A DNA stretch of 64,000 bases from Nipponacmea schrenckii (taxonomy: Eukaryota; Mollusca; Gastropoda; Lottiidae), in NCBI GenBank assembly GCA_030562195.1, contig JAUJPP010000005.1, positions 5,390,826-5,454,825 on the forward strand, written 5' to 3'. Of the stretch, positions 35,372 through 47,400 are shown one piece after another. Position numbers and translations under genes: made by a program. Numbering within the stretch: position 1 is the stretch's first letter; each line of letters starts with the position of its first letter. The notes under the pieces were generated by a model. The model made no database searches, was not told the DNA's origin, and saw only the letters and a program-made list of their open reading frames with translations.

Positions 35372-36410
35372 GATACAGCGGTATTTCTATATCGCCTAAC
35401 ACATTGACGTATTGGGCACTATTTTAACAGCGGTATTTCTATATCGCCTAACACATTGACGCATTGGGCACTATTTTAACAGTGGTATTTCTATATCGCC
35501 TAACCTATATCGCCTAACATATTGACGCATTGGGCACTATTTTAACAGTGGTATTTCTATATCTCGTAACATATTGACGTATTGGGCTCTATTTTAACAG
35601 TGGTATTTCTATATCGTTTAACACATTGACGTATTGCGCACTATTTTAACATAGTATTTCTATATCGCCTAACACATTGACTTATTGGGCACTATTTTAA
35701 CAGGGGTATTTCTATATCGCCTAACACATTGACGCATTGGGCACTATTTTAACAGCGGTATTTCTATATCGCCTAGCCTATATCGCCTAACACATTGACG
35801 CATTGGGCACTATTTGAACAGCGGTATTTCTATATCGGCTAACACATTGACGCATTGGGCACTATTTTAACAGCGGTATTTCCAAATCGCCTAACACATT
35901 GACGTATTGGGCACTATTTTAACAGCGGTATTTCTATATCGCCTAACACATTGACTTATTGGGCACTATTTTAACAGCGGTATTTCTATATCGCCTAACA
36001 CATTGACGTATTGGGCACTATTTTAACAGCGGTATTTCTATATTGCTCTATAATTGATGTATTGGGCACTATTTTAACAGCGGTATTTCTATATTGCTCT
36101 ATAATTGATGTATTGGGTACTATTTTAACAGCGGTATTTCTATATCGCCTAAAACATTGACGTATTGAGCACTATTATAACAGTGGTATTTCTATATCCC
36201 TCTACAATTGATGTATAGAGCACCATTTTAACAGTGGTATTTCTATATCGCCTAACACATTGACGTATTGGGCACTATTTTAACAGTGGTATTTCTATAT
36301 GGCTCTACAATTGATATATTGAGCTCTTTTTTAACAGTGGTATTTCTATATTGCCTAACACATTGACATATCGGGCACCATTTTAACAGCGGTATTTCTA
36401 TACAGTGAAA
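35372..36410. repeat. 52-bp minisatellite, about 19 copies
   Basis: Units read ACAGCGGTATTTCTATATCG, then CCTAACACATTGACG(T/C)ATTGGGCACTATTT (quoted in parts). Variants with GCTCTA(C/T)AATTGATG replace the middle in later units. Two units carry a short internal duplication of TATATCGCCTA. Confidence 0.94.
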
Positions 36411-36499
36411 AAATGTTGTTATTGTAGACAGCTAGGTTTGTAAATAAACCATATCTATCGATATGATACACCTACACTATATTCCCTTTCGTCATTTTT

Positions 36500-37190
36500 T
36501 AGGAATTTATCATGTTCTCTCTTGCAATCTCTCTCCATCATGTTCTCGGTATCTCTATGTTCTATATCTCCGTCATGTTCTCGATGTCACTTATGTACTG
36601 TACCTCCGCCATGTTCTCGATATCTCTTATGTTCTATATCTCCGTCATGTTCTCGATGTCTCTTATGTTCTGTATCTCCGTCATGTTCTCGATGTCTCTT
36701 ATGTTCTCTATCCCCGTCATGTTCTCGATGTCTCTTATGTTCTGTATCTCCGTCATGTTCTCGATGTCTCTTATGTTCTATATCTCCGTCATGTTCTCGA
36801 TGTCACTTATGTTCTGTATCTCCGTCATGTTGTCGATGCCTCTTATGTTCTATATCTCCGTCATGTTCTCGATGTCACTTATGTTCTGTATCTCCGTCGT
36901 GTTGTCGATGTCTCTTATGTTCTATATCTCCGTCATGTTCTCGATGTCCTTATGTTCTTTCCGTATGTTGCGATGTCCTTATGTTCTTATCTCCGTTATG
37001 TTCGCGATGTCACTTATGTACTGTATCTCGTCATGTTCTCGATGTCTCTTATGTTCTATATCTCCGTTATGTTCGCAATGTCACTTATGTTCTATATCTC
37101 CGTCATGTTCTCGATGTCACTTATGTTCTGTATCTCCGTCATGTTGTCGATGTCTCTTATGTACTGTATCTCCGCCATGTTTTTGAATAA
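36500..37190. repeat. 36-bp minisatellite open in three frames
   Basis: The unit is TATGTTCTATATCTCCGTCA followed by TGTTCTCGATGTCTCT, about 18 copies. Since 36 is a multiple of three and the unit has no stop in any forward frame, three overlapping frames of 222-262 codons stay open. No initiation or splice context supports translation, and the peptides are pure repeats. Confidence 0.93.
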
Positions 37191-37885
37191 ATTGATAGCC
37201 CAACTAGTAAATGCCCCTTTAGCAGGCTTTACTGTTGGCCATGGTGTTTAACACTTTTGTTAAAATAAGACTTTGTGTTGCATGATGGATTATTCACTTT
37301 AATTTGATATTAATAAGAATTAATTACATTTAACCTACGTGGAATGAAATGTCGGCAATCGATCGGTAATATCATTCATTAAATGCAATAAGCCCACGTT
37401 TATTTCAACCGTATTCCAAGCTTGGATTAACATCTTTATCTATATCGAGTCCATGTGTTAATAAAGTACAGTATTCGATAGGAGATCGGCGCTGAAGCAG
37501 TACGTGTCAATCTCAGCATGCAGACCTTGGATGTGTACTTCACGCTGTCAGTCTATTACGTATGCCTTATATGTGTATTAACAACCGATGAACCCCTCGG
37601 AATCGGTAGGTGAATCCCGTTATATTTAGGTTGAGAGACCACCTTTATGGACAAAAAGCAACATTTTACTTGATAACGTTACCTGAATGTGTTAAGGAAA
37701 AGTATTCCATAAAGATTTTATTTAGTTATTCAGTGTACATATACATAGTTGATGGGAAATTTCAAATGTTATCTGAATCAATAGTGTTGTAATATATTAA
37801 TGTACGTGTACATGTATATTATTCATATTCAATGTATGCATCATTAACTTCATCGTCGCCCTTCTGTTTCTTGTTTATGATTATT
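37191..37885. other. Intergenic region before the CLIP-like gene
   Basis: No coding exon could be supported. A signal-peptide exon for the cysteine-rich gene at 38.24 kb is expected upstream but was not found here. Confidence 0.4.
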
Positions 37886-37889
37886 TCTT

Positions 37890-38210
37890 CGAGAGTAGGA
37901 CGTAAAACTCCATATATTTTTGTCTGTATAATCTCAAGATTTGTAAGACGTAAAACTCCATATATTTTCGTCTGTATATTCCACGATTAGTAGGACGTAA
38001 AACTCCATATTTTATCATTATTTCCAAGATTATTAGGACGTATTATAACTCCATATATTATTAGAATAAATTTGTAATCCTCGATTAGTAGAGTGTAAAA
38101 CTTCATTATATTAACATCATTATTTCACGAGGACGTAAAATTCCATAATTTCATTTTTAATTTCGACAAATAGTATCACCTATATTCTTAAGAATGTAGA
38201 ACGTAAAACT
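37890..38210. repeat. Tandem SINE-tail units (GGACGTAAAACTCCATA)
   Basis: Five or six copies of AGGACGTAAAACTCCATATA spaced about 50-60 bp apart with decaying linkers. The core is the 3' tail motif of the SINE at 16.6-16.8 kb, so a SINE tail appears to have been amplified into a minisatellite. Confidence 0.8.
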
Positions 38211-38239
38211 CAATGCCATTTCTTTATTTTGTATTACAG

Positions 38240-38792
38240 AATGTGGTGTGAACAACACTGTTACTGTTGTTGGTGTATGCATGCTACCAGAGGATTGTAA
38301 AGATGCCAACTGGAAACAAGGACCTTCTGATCAATGCTCCAAAACAGACGACGAAACAACTTGCTGCTTTAATCCAGCTACATATGGGTATGGGTAATTT
38401 TTTTTCCAATTAAGTTGCATGTGATTGTCTCTCAGTCAAAAAACAGAACACGGGGTTGGGGTTTTGGACACGATGAGGCATTCGTTCAGGCCCTGGTAGC
38501 TCAGAGGAGGGGCAAGTAACATATATGGAGGGGCGAGAAGTATATCTATAGGGGCAAGTAATATAGCTAGAGGGGCAAGTAATATATATGGAGGGGTGAG
38601 TAATATATCTAGAGGGACAATGGGGTACCCCTTTGTTGAAGTTAAAATTGGGTTTGGGTTTTTAGAATTTTTATCAGGGGGGCACCACCACCCCGGCCTT
38701 TTTTGTTCCCTGTAGCTACGGTCCTGGACTTTTTTTTCACAAGAATACTGCTTGTTTATTTCAGAAATAAGTCACAAGGTAATGAAATGTAA
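38240..38792 (+). CDS. Small cysteine-rich CLIP-like protein, last two exons
   Basis: Exon 38240-38387 (acceptor TGTATTACAG, donor GGTATGG) reads CGVNNTVTVVGVCMLPEDC, then QC and TTCCFNP. The six cysteines are spaced C-x11-C-x5-C-x12-C-x8-CC, which fits a compact CLIP-type disulphide domain (C-x5-C and terminal CC). A terminal exon (38765-38792, acceptor TATTTCAG) joins in phase and adds a short hydrophilic tail ending GNEM-stop, with AATAAA overlapping the stop (38791-38796). The 5' end, presumably a signal peptide, is missing. CLIP domains normally precede serine proteases, but none follows here, so this may be a free-standing secreted peptide. Function unknown. Confidence 0.55.
38505..38620. 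repeat. About 22-bp tandem repeat in the CLIP-like gene intron
   Basis: Repeated AGGGGCAAGTAATATAT-type units with GGAGGGG(C/T)GAG variants, four to six copies. Confidence 0.75.
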
Positions 38793-39410
38793 TAAAAGAA
38801 GATTTAAGCCAAGCTATAGCTGTGATAGCTGTTATTAAACATCTACATTCCATTATTGTTATGCTTATTATTGATTTTTAAACACAATTTCTATTTGCAT
38901 CGAGGAATTAAACCATTAAATTAGCCCTTAACCTCACCTAGCAATTTGGAATTAAGAAAAACAATACACTGTATATAAAAGTTACATATATGAACATATT
39001 TGCTCATTCTTTGAGTACAATTACGAAATGAACAAGAAGACAACATACGTCAGTATGCTCTTTTGGCTTTGGAGCGCTGTTTCTTCGCTTAAGCCTATTT
39101 ATTTGCAGCTGTCACTGCATTCTCCATCTCATTCAAGACTATTAAAATGTATTCATAGTCATTTTCACAATGTTGAGGTATAAGACAAGTTGTTTAACCT
39201 TGACATGGCGAGACGAAAGACGGTCTACTTGGAATGACCTGGCTAATTTGTGCTCTATAGATAAGTCATGTAACAACGGAGGGGTGAATGATATATTCAG
39301 ACTTGGTACAGAAACACCCAAAGAATTATCTTATTTAACACTATATGGTCTCCGGAAACACGCGTCGCCCAAACCGGTCTTTTGAGGGAGAAGTGGGATT
39401 AAAAACAAAT

Positions 39411-39422
39411 TCCAAGATGGCG
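39411..39422 (+). promoter_or_regulatory. TISU-like context at the SLC22 start codon
   Basis: CAAGATGGCG around the ATG at 39417 equals the peflin start context and matches 10 of 12 TISU positions. A very short 5' UTR would be expected. A second in-frame ATG follows four codons later (MAKKM). Confidence 0.4.
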
Positions 39423-42400
39423 AAGAAAATGGCGGATCTAAGCCGTATAGACGTAGATGACGTTCTTATTGCTTTGGGAAGTAATGGACGATATCAAATT
39501 TGGATGTATTTTGCGAGTACGTTTGTCTATTTCTCCGAGGCCTTTCCGACTTTGAGTATCGTTTTTTTGGGTAAGTTGCAATATGGTCGTATCATTTTCC
39601 AAAATTTCTGTCGTGTGTTTCATGGACAGCTTACGTTAGTAACTCATACAACTTTATACTGGGTCTAACATAGTATATTGTCTATTGGTAATTCTGTAGC
39701 GGGAATGCTTAATATTTGTCTCCAAATGAAGCAAGCATCGCCATGGACATCTCCACCATATCCAGCTCCTACAAAATATTGTCACCCTCCTTGTATAGAA
39801 TTAAATTGGGCGTAGGTGGATAGGATTGAGAAGATGTTCCGATGAAGAGTGAGGGTAGATTGTCACTAATCATTATCCTTGCAGGAAAGGCAAATCCGCA
39901 TACATGTGCCCCTCCACCTGAAATCTACGCCAACGACTCCATTTACGTGTTGGACGAGTGTTCAATCACCTTCACAGACAATGTTACTGGTATTGAAAAC
40001 GTCACATCGTGTCTCTACGGTTATCAGTATGAATATCCGCAAGACATGTCCGTAGTTTCATACGTGAGTAATCTTCAAAGATATTCAATTTAACATGCAG
40101 CCACACCTCCCCCTACTCGGCCCATTCATTCCCATAATACATCCGAAACAGGTGCCTGTTTTCCGTGATTAGAATATTGGGTCTAACCTTTAGGACGTCA
40201 TTTCAACATTTTTTTCTTAGCAAAGAAAGAAATTTTTATTAGTTATTTCTGGTCCACGATTCACAGATCAATATATTAATCTTTCAGTTCGATTTGGTCT
40301 GTGACCGAGCCGCCCTGAATGATTTTTCCCAGACCCTGATGAGCCTAGGAATGGCTGTTGGATCCTCAACCTTTACGATAGCTTCAGATCGGTACGGGAG
40401 AAAACCATCTATCATCCTGGCCCACATGCTGGTTTTGGTTTCCGGAATCGGCACATCGCTGGCGCCAAATTATAGCATGTTTGCTGCGATGAGGTTTCTA
40501 GCTGGCGTTGGAGCTGCGGTAAGGTCGGGATATTTCTTTCTCCTCTCGTCCATCAGCATGTAAATCACCATCATCGTTGTCATCCTCGTCATCGTCCTCT
40601 TCCTCCTTACCCAATACCTTCCTCATCATCATCAACATCATCATCACACCCTCGCCCTTGTCATCTTTATTGCCACCGTCATCGTCCTCGACCTCGTCAT
40701 GATTATTTATTCTCGTCTTTGTCATCATCATCATCAACCTCCTATTCATCCCTTTTATCTTCTCCTTATCCTCCTCGCCTTCCTTCTTGTCGCCTTCCCC
40801 GTCTTCCTACTTTTCCACTTCGTAAACCTGCTCTTCTCCATCTTCCTCCTCTCCATCTCAGTCTCCGTCTTCCTCCTCTCCAACTCCGTCTCCATATTCC
40901 CCCTCTCCATCTCTTCCTCTCCATTTTCCTTCTCTCCATCTCCGTCTCCATCTTCCTCCTCTCCATCTCCGTCTCCATCTCCATCTTTTTCCTCTCCATC
41001 TCCGTCTCCATCTTTCCCTCCTCCCCCCAATCCCCCGCCCTCCCATCTTCCCTTTTGTCTTTACAGTAATTTTTTTCTTCTTTTTCATCCACCCTCTTCT
41101 TCCTAATATTGCCTAATGAATTTACTTACATCATTAGGGAGCAGTATTGGCAGTAGTAACTTACCTGATTGAAATCTTCCCAAAACACCAAAGGAAGTAC
41201 GTTGGATCCTTTGGTTTACTGATGTGGACATTGTGTGTGTCATCCCTGTCACCAGTGGCATATTTAGTACGCATGTACAGCTGGCAGATTGTCAATATAA
41301 CGCTGACATCTGTTTCTTTTTATTCTCTAGTACAGTACTGGTGAGTTATCTACCTTTATTAAAGTTAACTCCCTTAGTTTGTTTATACTTGATACTGTGA
41401 AAAGTGTGAAAGTTCATCAATGTTGCACCAGTTGGATCGTTATTTTGGTTTCTGAACATTTATGAAACCTAATCAATTGATTTTGTATTCTCCAATCTGT
41501 CAGGATAAATGACGAATCTATCAGATGGTTGATTGCCAATAATAGACTGGAAGAGACCATCCGACTGGTGAAGAAAGCGGCCAAAATGAACAAGATCAAT
41601 GCAAACGAACCACTGAAGGTTAGTCGAATCAATTGGTAAGGCAAATCCCAGTGTGTACTTCAGACAGCAATCCATGACCCAAATACAGGGGAACCAAATT
41701 TGTTTAGGGCAAAAATGCGCACTATCCACGGAAATAAACGGTACAATGCCTTGTTCATTTTCGTGAGCGAGCTTTCTCTATAGTAACGAACTTTGACCAA
41801 TTGCAGGTTATTTACGAAAATATCCCCAAACTCAACGATCAAGATGGCCCTTTAAACCCTAGCGATGAGTTTCCAGAAGCAACAACTCTTCTGACGGCTG
41901 AAATCAAAGGGGGTAAACTCAAAGATAACATCAATGAAAACTACAACATTTGTGATTTATTTAAACATAGAAGGATGGTGGTGACTCTGTTGATAGTATG
42001 GTTCCTCTGGTAGGTACAAGGTTTGGTTACCTCGTGGACCTTTGTTATGGCTTGCTCTGTTATGAAATATGTCCATATTCGAATTATGTTGATACGATAA
42101 GACAAACAAGATGGTGGGCACTGCTGATAACAATGTGACATAATGACTTTTGTTATCCATATCCTATTTTCTTCCTGGTTGCCTTAGCTTGAGGGCAAAT
42201 GGATTAGTATCTAGGCCTTCTCACACTAGTGGGAGCACTCTTTCCATTTGGTCCTACCACAATGATGGACCTTTCTAGGTCCTCGATTGATGATTTTGTC
42301 CATCCAGCAAGGAGAAAGGCAGGCATAACCAGTGTATGTTTATTTTTGTTATCCAGGTTTACCAATAGCTTGACGTATTATGGTTTATTCTTGACCTCGT

Positions 42401-44022
42401 CCACCCTAGCTGGTAATATGTACCTTAATTTCTTCCTGAATGCACTGGTGGAGGGGCCTTCAGCTTTGATATACTGGTTCACCATTGACAGGTAAGTAAT
42501 GCCCGCATGCACAAAAATGGGGAAGGGTTGTAGCTGTATCAGTAAGATAGTCCTGGCGTAGCTGTATCAGTTAGATAGCCCTAACTCTACCCAGTTATCG
42601 GTGAGATATAGGGATGTGGTATCGCTCTGCTGTCCGATATATACTCTCTGATAGCACTGGACGGGACGGGACATTTATTGGGGTGAGGTGGACGAAGAGG
42701 GTTTTTGGGGATGGGGATACCGCTAAATTGTAAAGGTGGGGACTGTATTTTCCAGAATGTTTTTCCAGATTCGGCCGAAAGAAGACGTGTATTGGGTTCC
42801 ATGCTGTAGCTGCAATAGGAATGATCGGTTCTACCATTTTTAAATTCTATGGTAAGAGATGATGAATTACAGTGGTATTTTACTTCATACTTTCTGCATT
42901 TGGTATCTGCATATGAGCGCAGTACAATGGCATTGCCTGCTTTTAAAGACCATGCTTGGCCTTTTTTAGAAATGAAATTTTGGATAAAAATCCATTTTCT
43001 ATTTTCTTTATCTGTTTGATATGGCTATATCGTAAAAAGAGGAAGCGTCGTGTTTACTCCGACGGTGAACTGTGAGCAGGCTGAGTAACTTATCTACAAG
43101 AATCTCGCTTCAGATTCAATGGTACGGTTGCTCAAAGATACGGGTATGTTGTTGGATATTGCCCGTGTTGATAAACTAAACATTTGAGAACAAAATAACT
43201 TATATTTCAGGCACACCATGGTCATCTACCTTATCCACTGTCTTATCCATTATTGGTAAATTTGGTATATCGGGGTCATTCAATGTTATTTTTATGTATA
43301 CTCCAGAAATGGTTCCAACCAATGTCAGGTAAAAACATATCATGATATCATACGATATCAGGTGTTATCACGATACTATGTCTCCATCTGTTATCACGGT
43401 GATAAGACGTGACGGCGTGATAACACATGATATCGTGATAACACATGTTATAGTGAAAACACATCACATAGTTTCATATGACATATGTCCAAGTGGCACA
43501 TGGCCAAGTGACACATGTCCTAGACGGCCTAATGACACACGCGCTAACAAGCATGGTATGGTGACACATGACATAATAACAAATGACAAAGTGACACATA
43601 ACCTAATAACACATGACATTTTGACACTAATTGTCTCATACTGCTTCATTTCAGAAATCTCACTTTTGGTACAGCGTCTGCGGTAGGACGAATCGGTGGA
43701 ATGATTGCTCCGTTTTCAAGTCTTCTTGTGAGTACATAAGCAATACAATAACTCATTTCACTCTAGTCTTAACCTCTGTGAGATTGTACTAAGAGCCGGG
43801 AGACCTAACCGTTCTTGTTCTGTGATGTGATATCATTTTACATGTACTTTATTTCAGGCTGGTAGTTTTCCATGGGCTCCGGGAGCGATATTTGGAGCGT
43901 GTTGTCTGGTAGCCACAGTCTTGATAATATTCCTACCGGAGACAATGGGACGAGAGCTACCACAGAACATGTTGGAGCTTGACAGTCTATTTAAACCTCA
44001 GACGAATGTCGAAGGCGCTTAA
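39417..44022 (+). CDS. SLC22-family organic ion transporter (eleven exons)
   Basis: Plasma-membrane major-facilitator transporter of the organic cation/anion (SLC22) family. Exons: 39417-39570, 39885-40063, 40288-40518, 41138-41340, 41504-41618, 41807-42009, 42357-42491, 42769-42851, 43211-43328, 43655-43727, 43858-44022; phases agree, giving 552 aa, the normal size. The first membrane helix is followed by a large extracellular loop with Cys and NVT/NVTS glycosylation sites, then FDLVCDRA. The MFS signature SDRYGRKPS follows helix 2, and a second copy, DRFGRKK, spans exons 7 and 8. SWQI, ESIRWLI and the C-terminal LPETMGRELP are typical of the family. AATAAA at 44158 fits the 3' end. Substrate cannot be told from sequence. 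Confidence 0.93.
40560..41060. repeat. Pyrimidine-rich simple repeat in SLC22 intron 3
   Basis: TCATCATC units change into a (CTCCTCTCCATCTC) repeat about 12-18 bp long. Long open frames on both strands, rich in Ser/Pro or Glu/Lys/Arg, are products of this bias. Confidence 0.9.
43345..43640. repeat. ACATGATA/GTGACACA degenerate repeat in SLC22 intron 9
   Basis: Short units such as GATAACACATGATATCGTG change gradually into AGTGACACATG(T/A)CC(T/A)A units, all about 13-20 bp. It sits between exons 9 and 10 and contains no exon. Confidence 0.75.
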
Positions 44023-44660
44023 TAACCAAATCCAATTGAGGGGTGGGGGTGGGGGCGTTAACTGTTGCTGGAATGGTATAGTTGGAAACCGAGTGACGTG
44101 ACTGGACCATTGATCCAACGATAATAATCAATATATATTTATGATTAGGATATTACCAATAAAATTTATGGAATATAAAGAGTAAATTGTCAATTTATCG
44201 CAAAGTTTAACAGAATAAACGCTCTTCAGAAATTGCCAAAGGAAATAGCCTCTAAACAGTTGCCTGCTCAGCGTTTGCTACCTTCTATTTACATTTTTCA
44301 TCTTTGGGTCCCATATTCCTGAAGGAGGGGCGGGAAGGGGGAGAGATGTGTCTGGGCATTTAAATGGCTTCCTTTATTCGTCAATATTGGACCTTTCACA
44401 GACCTGAGGGGTGGGGCCTCTCAAATAAGGCACTGCTCTATAATTGACAGGAAATTGTGTCATCGAATGGAACTAATTTCAGCTTTTTACTCACAACATG
44501 TATAGAAGTAAACACAACATATAGTTAATGAGTAGTTTGACCAATCAAGTGTGTGCGTCTGGATATTCGGGTGTTAAAACACTGCTGTTGAATATACTGA
44601 CTGGCTTAATCAAGACACAAACTGAGATTAGGTCAACTTTAACAAGTTAAGCACGTGCAC

Positions 44661-44733
44661 AATTCGGTAGCTCAGTTGTATGCGTGTTGGACTGAAAATA
44701 CAGAGGTTGGGGGTTCGATTCCCAGGTGTTGCG
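44661..44733 (+). pseudogene. tRNA-Phe(GAA)-like unit
   Basis: GTAGCTCAGTTG, an anticodon arm TTGGA-CTGAAAA-TACAG (loop holding GAA, one stem mismatch) and GGGTTCGATTCCC align with eukaryotic tRNA-Phe. The D stem and acceptor stem are broken, and a T-run follows. Confidence 0.6.
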
Positions 44734-45784
44734 TTTATTATTTCATTTTTTTAATTATTTTCTATTTTACTTAATGAAGTATTCAAAAGGACGTTGGATT
44801 TCAGATGGTCTGTGATTATTTTTAACATTTAAAAAGCTGATGGTGACTATAAAATGATATTTATAATACATGTAGTTATAATTTCGTCCTAGAAGTCTGT
44901 TAGAGTCTACGGGTTCAGACCTCCTAATATTCTATCAAATTTATAGTTTAATTTTAAAATTATAGTTTACTTAACTCTACAAATGAAGATATACCTTTAT
45001 AGCTCGGTAGGTTGGGCGTACGATATTAGAAGAATGGATAAGCGATCGAGCCTCCTAAAAGATTTTTCAAATTTATAATTTCGTCTGAGAAGTATACTCT
45101 ACTAAATTCTATCATAATAACGTACATCACGATAGCTCAGTAGGTTGGGCGTTTGTGAATAGCAGACCAGATAAAAGGATAAGAGTTCGAGCCTCCTAAT
45201 TTTTTTTCAAATTTATAATTGCGTCTTAGAAATATACTTCACTAAATTCTACCCTAAAACAGTTACCGCGTAGCTCAGTCGGTTGCGTGTCCATCAATAA
45301 ATGAACAGGGGTAAGGGTTCGAGCCTCCTGAAATTTTTTTCAAAGTTATAATTTCGTCTGAGAAATATACTCTACTAAATTCTATCATAATAACGTACAC
45401 CACGATAGCTCAGTAGGTTGGGGTAAGGGTTCGAGCCTATTAATATTTTCATCATATTTATAATTTCGTCTTAAGATAATACTTCACTAAATGTCAAGAT
45501 TGAAAGTAAATCACGGTAGCTGAGACGGTAGCGTGTCTGTAGGAAGAAGGATTTAAGAACATGGGTTCGAGCCTTCCTAAAATTTTCATTAATATTATAA
45601 TTTCACGATCGAATATATAAGAATTTAAAACCAAATTATACATGTGTCCTGGATAGCTCAGTCGGATGCGGGTCTGATTGTTTCAGTAAAGGTTTAAGAA
45701 CATGGGTTCGAGTCTACTTAAAATTTTCATAAATATTATAGTTTCCTCATCAGATATATAAACATTTAAAACCAACATTAACAC

Positions 45785-45872
45785 GTGCCCGGTATAGCTC
45801 AGTGGGATGCAGTGCTAGTCTGCTAATTACATGACCAATGCTCTATGATGTGGGATCGAGTCCCCTTGAGCG
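45785..45872 (+). pseudogene. tRNA-Ser(GCT)-like unit
   Basis: CTGCTAAT at the anticodon loop, a long variable arm containing ATGCTCTATGATG, and GGGATCGAGTCCCC match the class II layout of tRNA-Ser(GCT). TATAGCTCAGTGGGATGC gives the A box. It is followed by TTTTT. Confidence 0.6.
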
Positions 45873-46015
45873 CGAATATTTTTCTCATCAGTTTTCATTG
45901 CTCAAATATAAAATGGATTAAAATTGATGATTATTATCTATCCGCGGTGGTGTGAGCGTTGCGTGGAAGTCTTTCGTCAAAGCGGCGAGGGTTCGAGACC
46001 CGTCCAAGTCAGAGA

Positions 46016-46757
46016 AAAAAGTAAAAGGTAAGAGTATAATTAATTGTTGTTTGTGTTATGTTACTAATTAGATTTACCTCCCCTTATATACTCACACTAC
46101 ATACCCGCCACATTACAACATACACCTGATAAACTCACATAATACCGTTACATAACATGTGTCACCATACCCATGGATATACAAATAAATGTCGCGCATG
46201 CGCCTGACATATATTTAAGCTTCAGCTATTTCGAAAAAAAAAAAAAAAAATTGAGAGAAAATCTGGAAAAATCCAGAAAATGGAAGAAAATCTTTATTTT
46301 TTGACGTTTTTAGGGTCTAAGTTCCTGTACCGGCCTAGGTTTAGCTCGGCCTATGCATTTTCCCTATAGAAATAACCTGTACCGGCCTGAATATAAGCAT
46401 TTGCTCTCAAATATTTCCTCTACCCATTTGCCTTACCATATCCCTTGTCTTCCACCCTCCTTCGGCTGTCCTCCACCGTTTACCCTTCTCACATTTTTCT
46501 GGTGCCTTCCCATTTTTTCCCACCCCCCTTCAGATGTCTTCCACCGCTTTCCATTCTCTTTTTTATCTGATGCCTTACCATTCTCTCCCCCTTCCCACCG
46601 TCCATTACTTTCTACCTTCCACCCTCCTTCACCGCTCTACTCTTCCGACATTTTTTATTTCCATATTTACTTCTATAATCTTTTCTGTCTTCCACCATCC
46701 TTCATCTGTCTCATACCTTCACCTGCATCGTCCGCTACCGTCTTTTTTTTTTCTCAC
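46016..46757. other. Pyrimidine-rich intergenic stretch
   Basis: An A-run at about 46235, a repeated TACCGGCCT(A/G) motif (46330 and 46383), then about 350 bp rich in CCTTCCACCCTCC. No gene seen; the forward open frames are low-complexity. Confidence 0.5.
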
Positions 46758-47400
46758 CATGGGATTCGAACCGCGGACCTCTAGCTTTGTAATTATCATG
46801 GTTAGTCGGAAAGCGTCGGACCCACTGGACCAGAGGATAATTGCCAGTAAATGTGTTTGGAAGTAATATTTAAAGTTAGCAGGTTCTAAATTTTCAATAA
46901 AGAAAGATTTGGTACGTTCTTGCCTATCACGGGATTCGAACCGCCGACCTTCCGCATGACAGACTATCGTCTAACCGACTGAGCCATTTTTTATCTGATA
47001 TGTTACAGTGTTTGGAAGTTATATTTAAAGCTGACACATTCCAAACTTTTAAATAAAGAAATACATGTATAACATTTCAAACTCTAGATTCGAACCTCAT
47101 TACTAGCTGGACCAATGTCCTAACGACTGAGCTATCTTTTTATCATTAATGCTCCTTTTCAAAGTAGTTGATAGAGTTACGAAGCATTGTCGACTGCTGA
47201 ATTTCGACTCGTTAGATTTTTGATTTTTTTGGCAAGCAATTGTTAGTTCTAAGATCAAAGCATTGTTTTTTCGGGGGCTAAAGGGTTAATGTGGTACAAG
47301 GGAATTTAGAAAAAACGATGGTAAGTGAATTGACTTATTCTTCTGGAGGGATTCGAACCCAGGACCTCTCTGATAACTCAAGCAACTATCATTACTACAA
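46758..47400 (-). repeat. Four tRNA-like units on the minus strand
   Basis: Minus-strand B boxes GGTTCGAATCC(C/A) lie at about 46758-46836, 46926-46987, 47082-47143 and 47345-47400. A-box-like TGGCTCAGTCGGTTAGACG and ATAGCTCAGTCGTTAG are clear in the second and third. The second carries CTGTCAT at the anticodon-loop position, as in tRNA-Asp(GTC). Acceptor stems are not conserved. Unlike most plus-strand units, these have no immediate T-run. Confidence 0.7.

Larger units (their letters stand above)
44661..46015 (+). repeat. Tandem array of nine tRNA-like units
   Basis: Units at about 44661-44733, 44993-45061, 45125-45200, 45264-45331, 45399-45443, 45509-45580, 45646-45722, 45785-45872 and 45945-46010. 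Each has an A-box-like block (TAGCTCAGTNGGTTG or a variant) and a B-box-like block (GGGTTCGAGCCTC, GGGTTCGATTCCC). The first eight are followed within about 25 nt by a run of four or more T, a pol III terminator signal. Units 2-5 share flanking TTATAATTTCGTCT and ACTAAATTCTA, so they arose by tandem duplication with spacing near 135 bp. Acceptor stems do not pair well, so these are not ordinary tRNA genes. Confidence 0.8.

Noticed and set aside
40498..41106. Long Ser/Pro-rich and Glu/Arg-rich frames on both strands
   Set aside because: Products of the CT-rich repeat in SLC22 intron 3.
46353..46866. 143- and 110-codon frames rich in Pro/Ser/Phe
   Set aside because: Pyrimidine-biased DNA; the end of the frame runs through a tRNA-like B box on the other strand.
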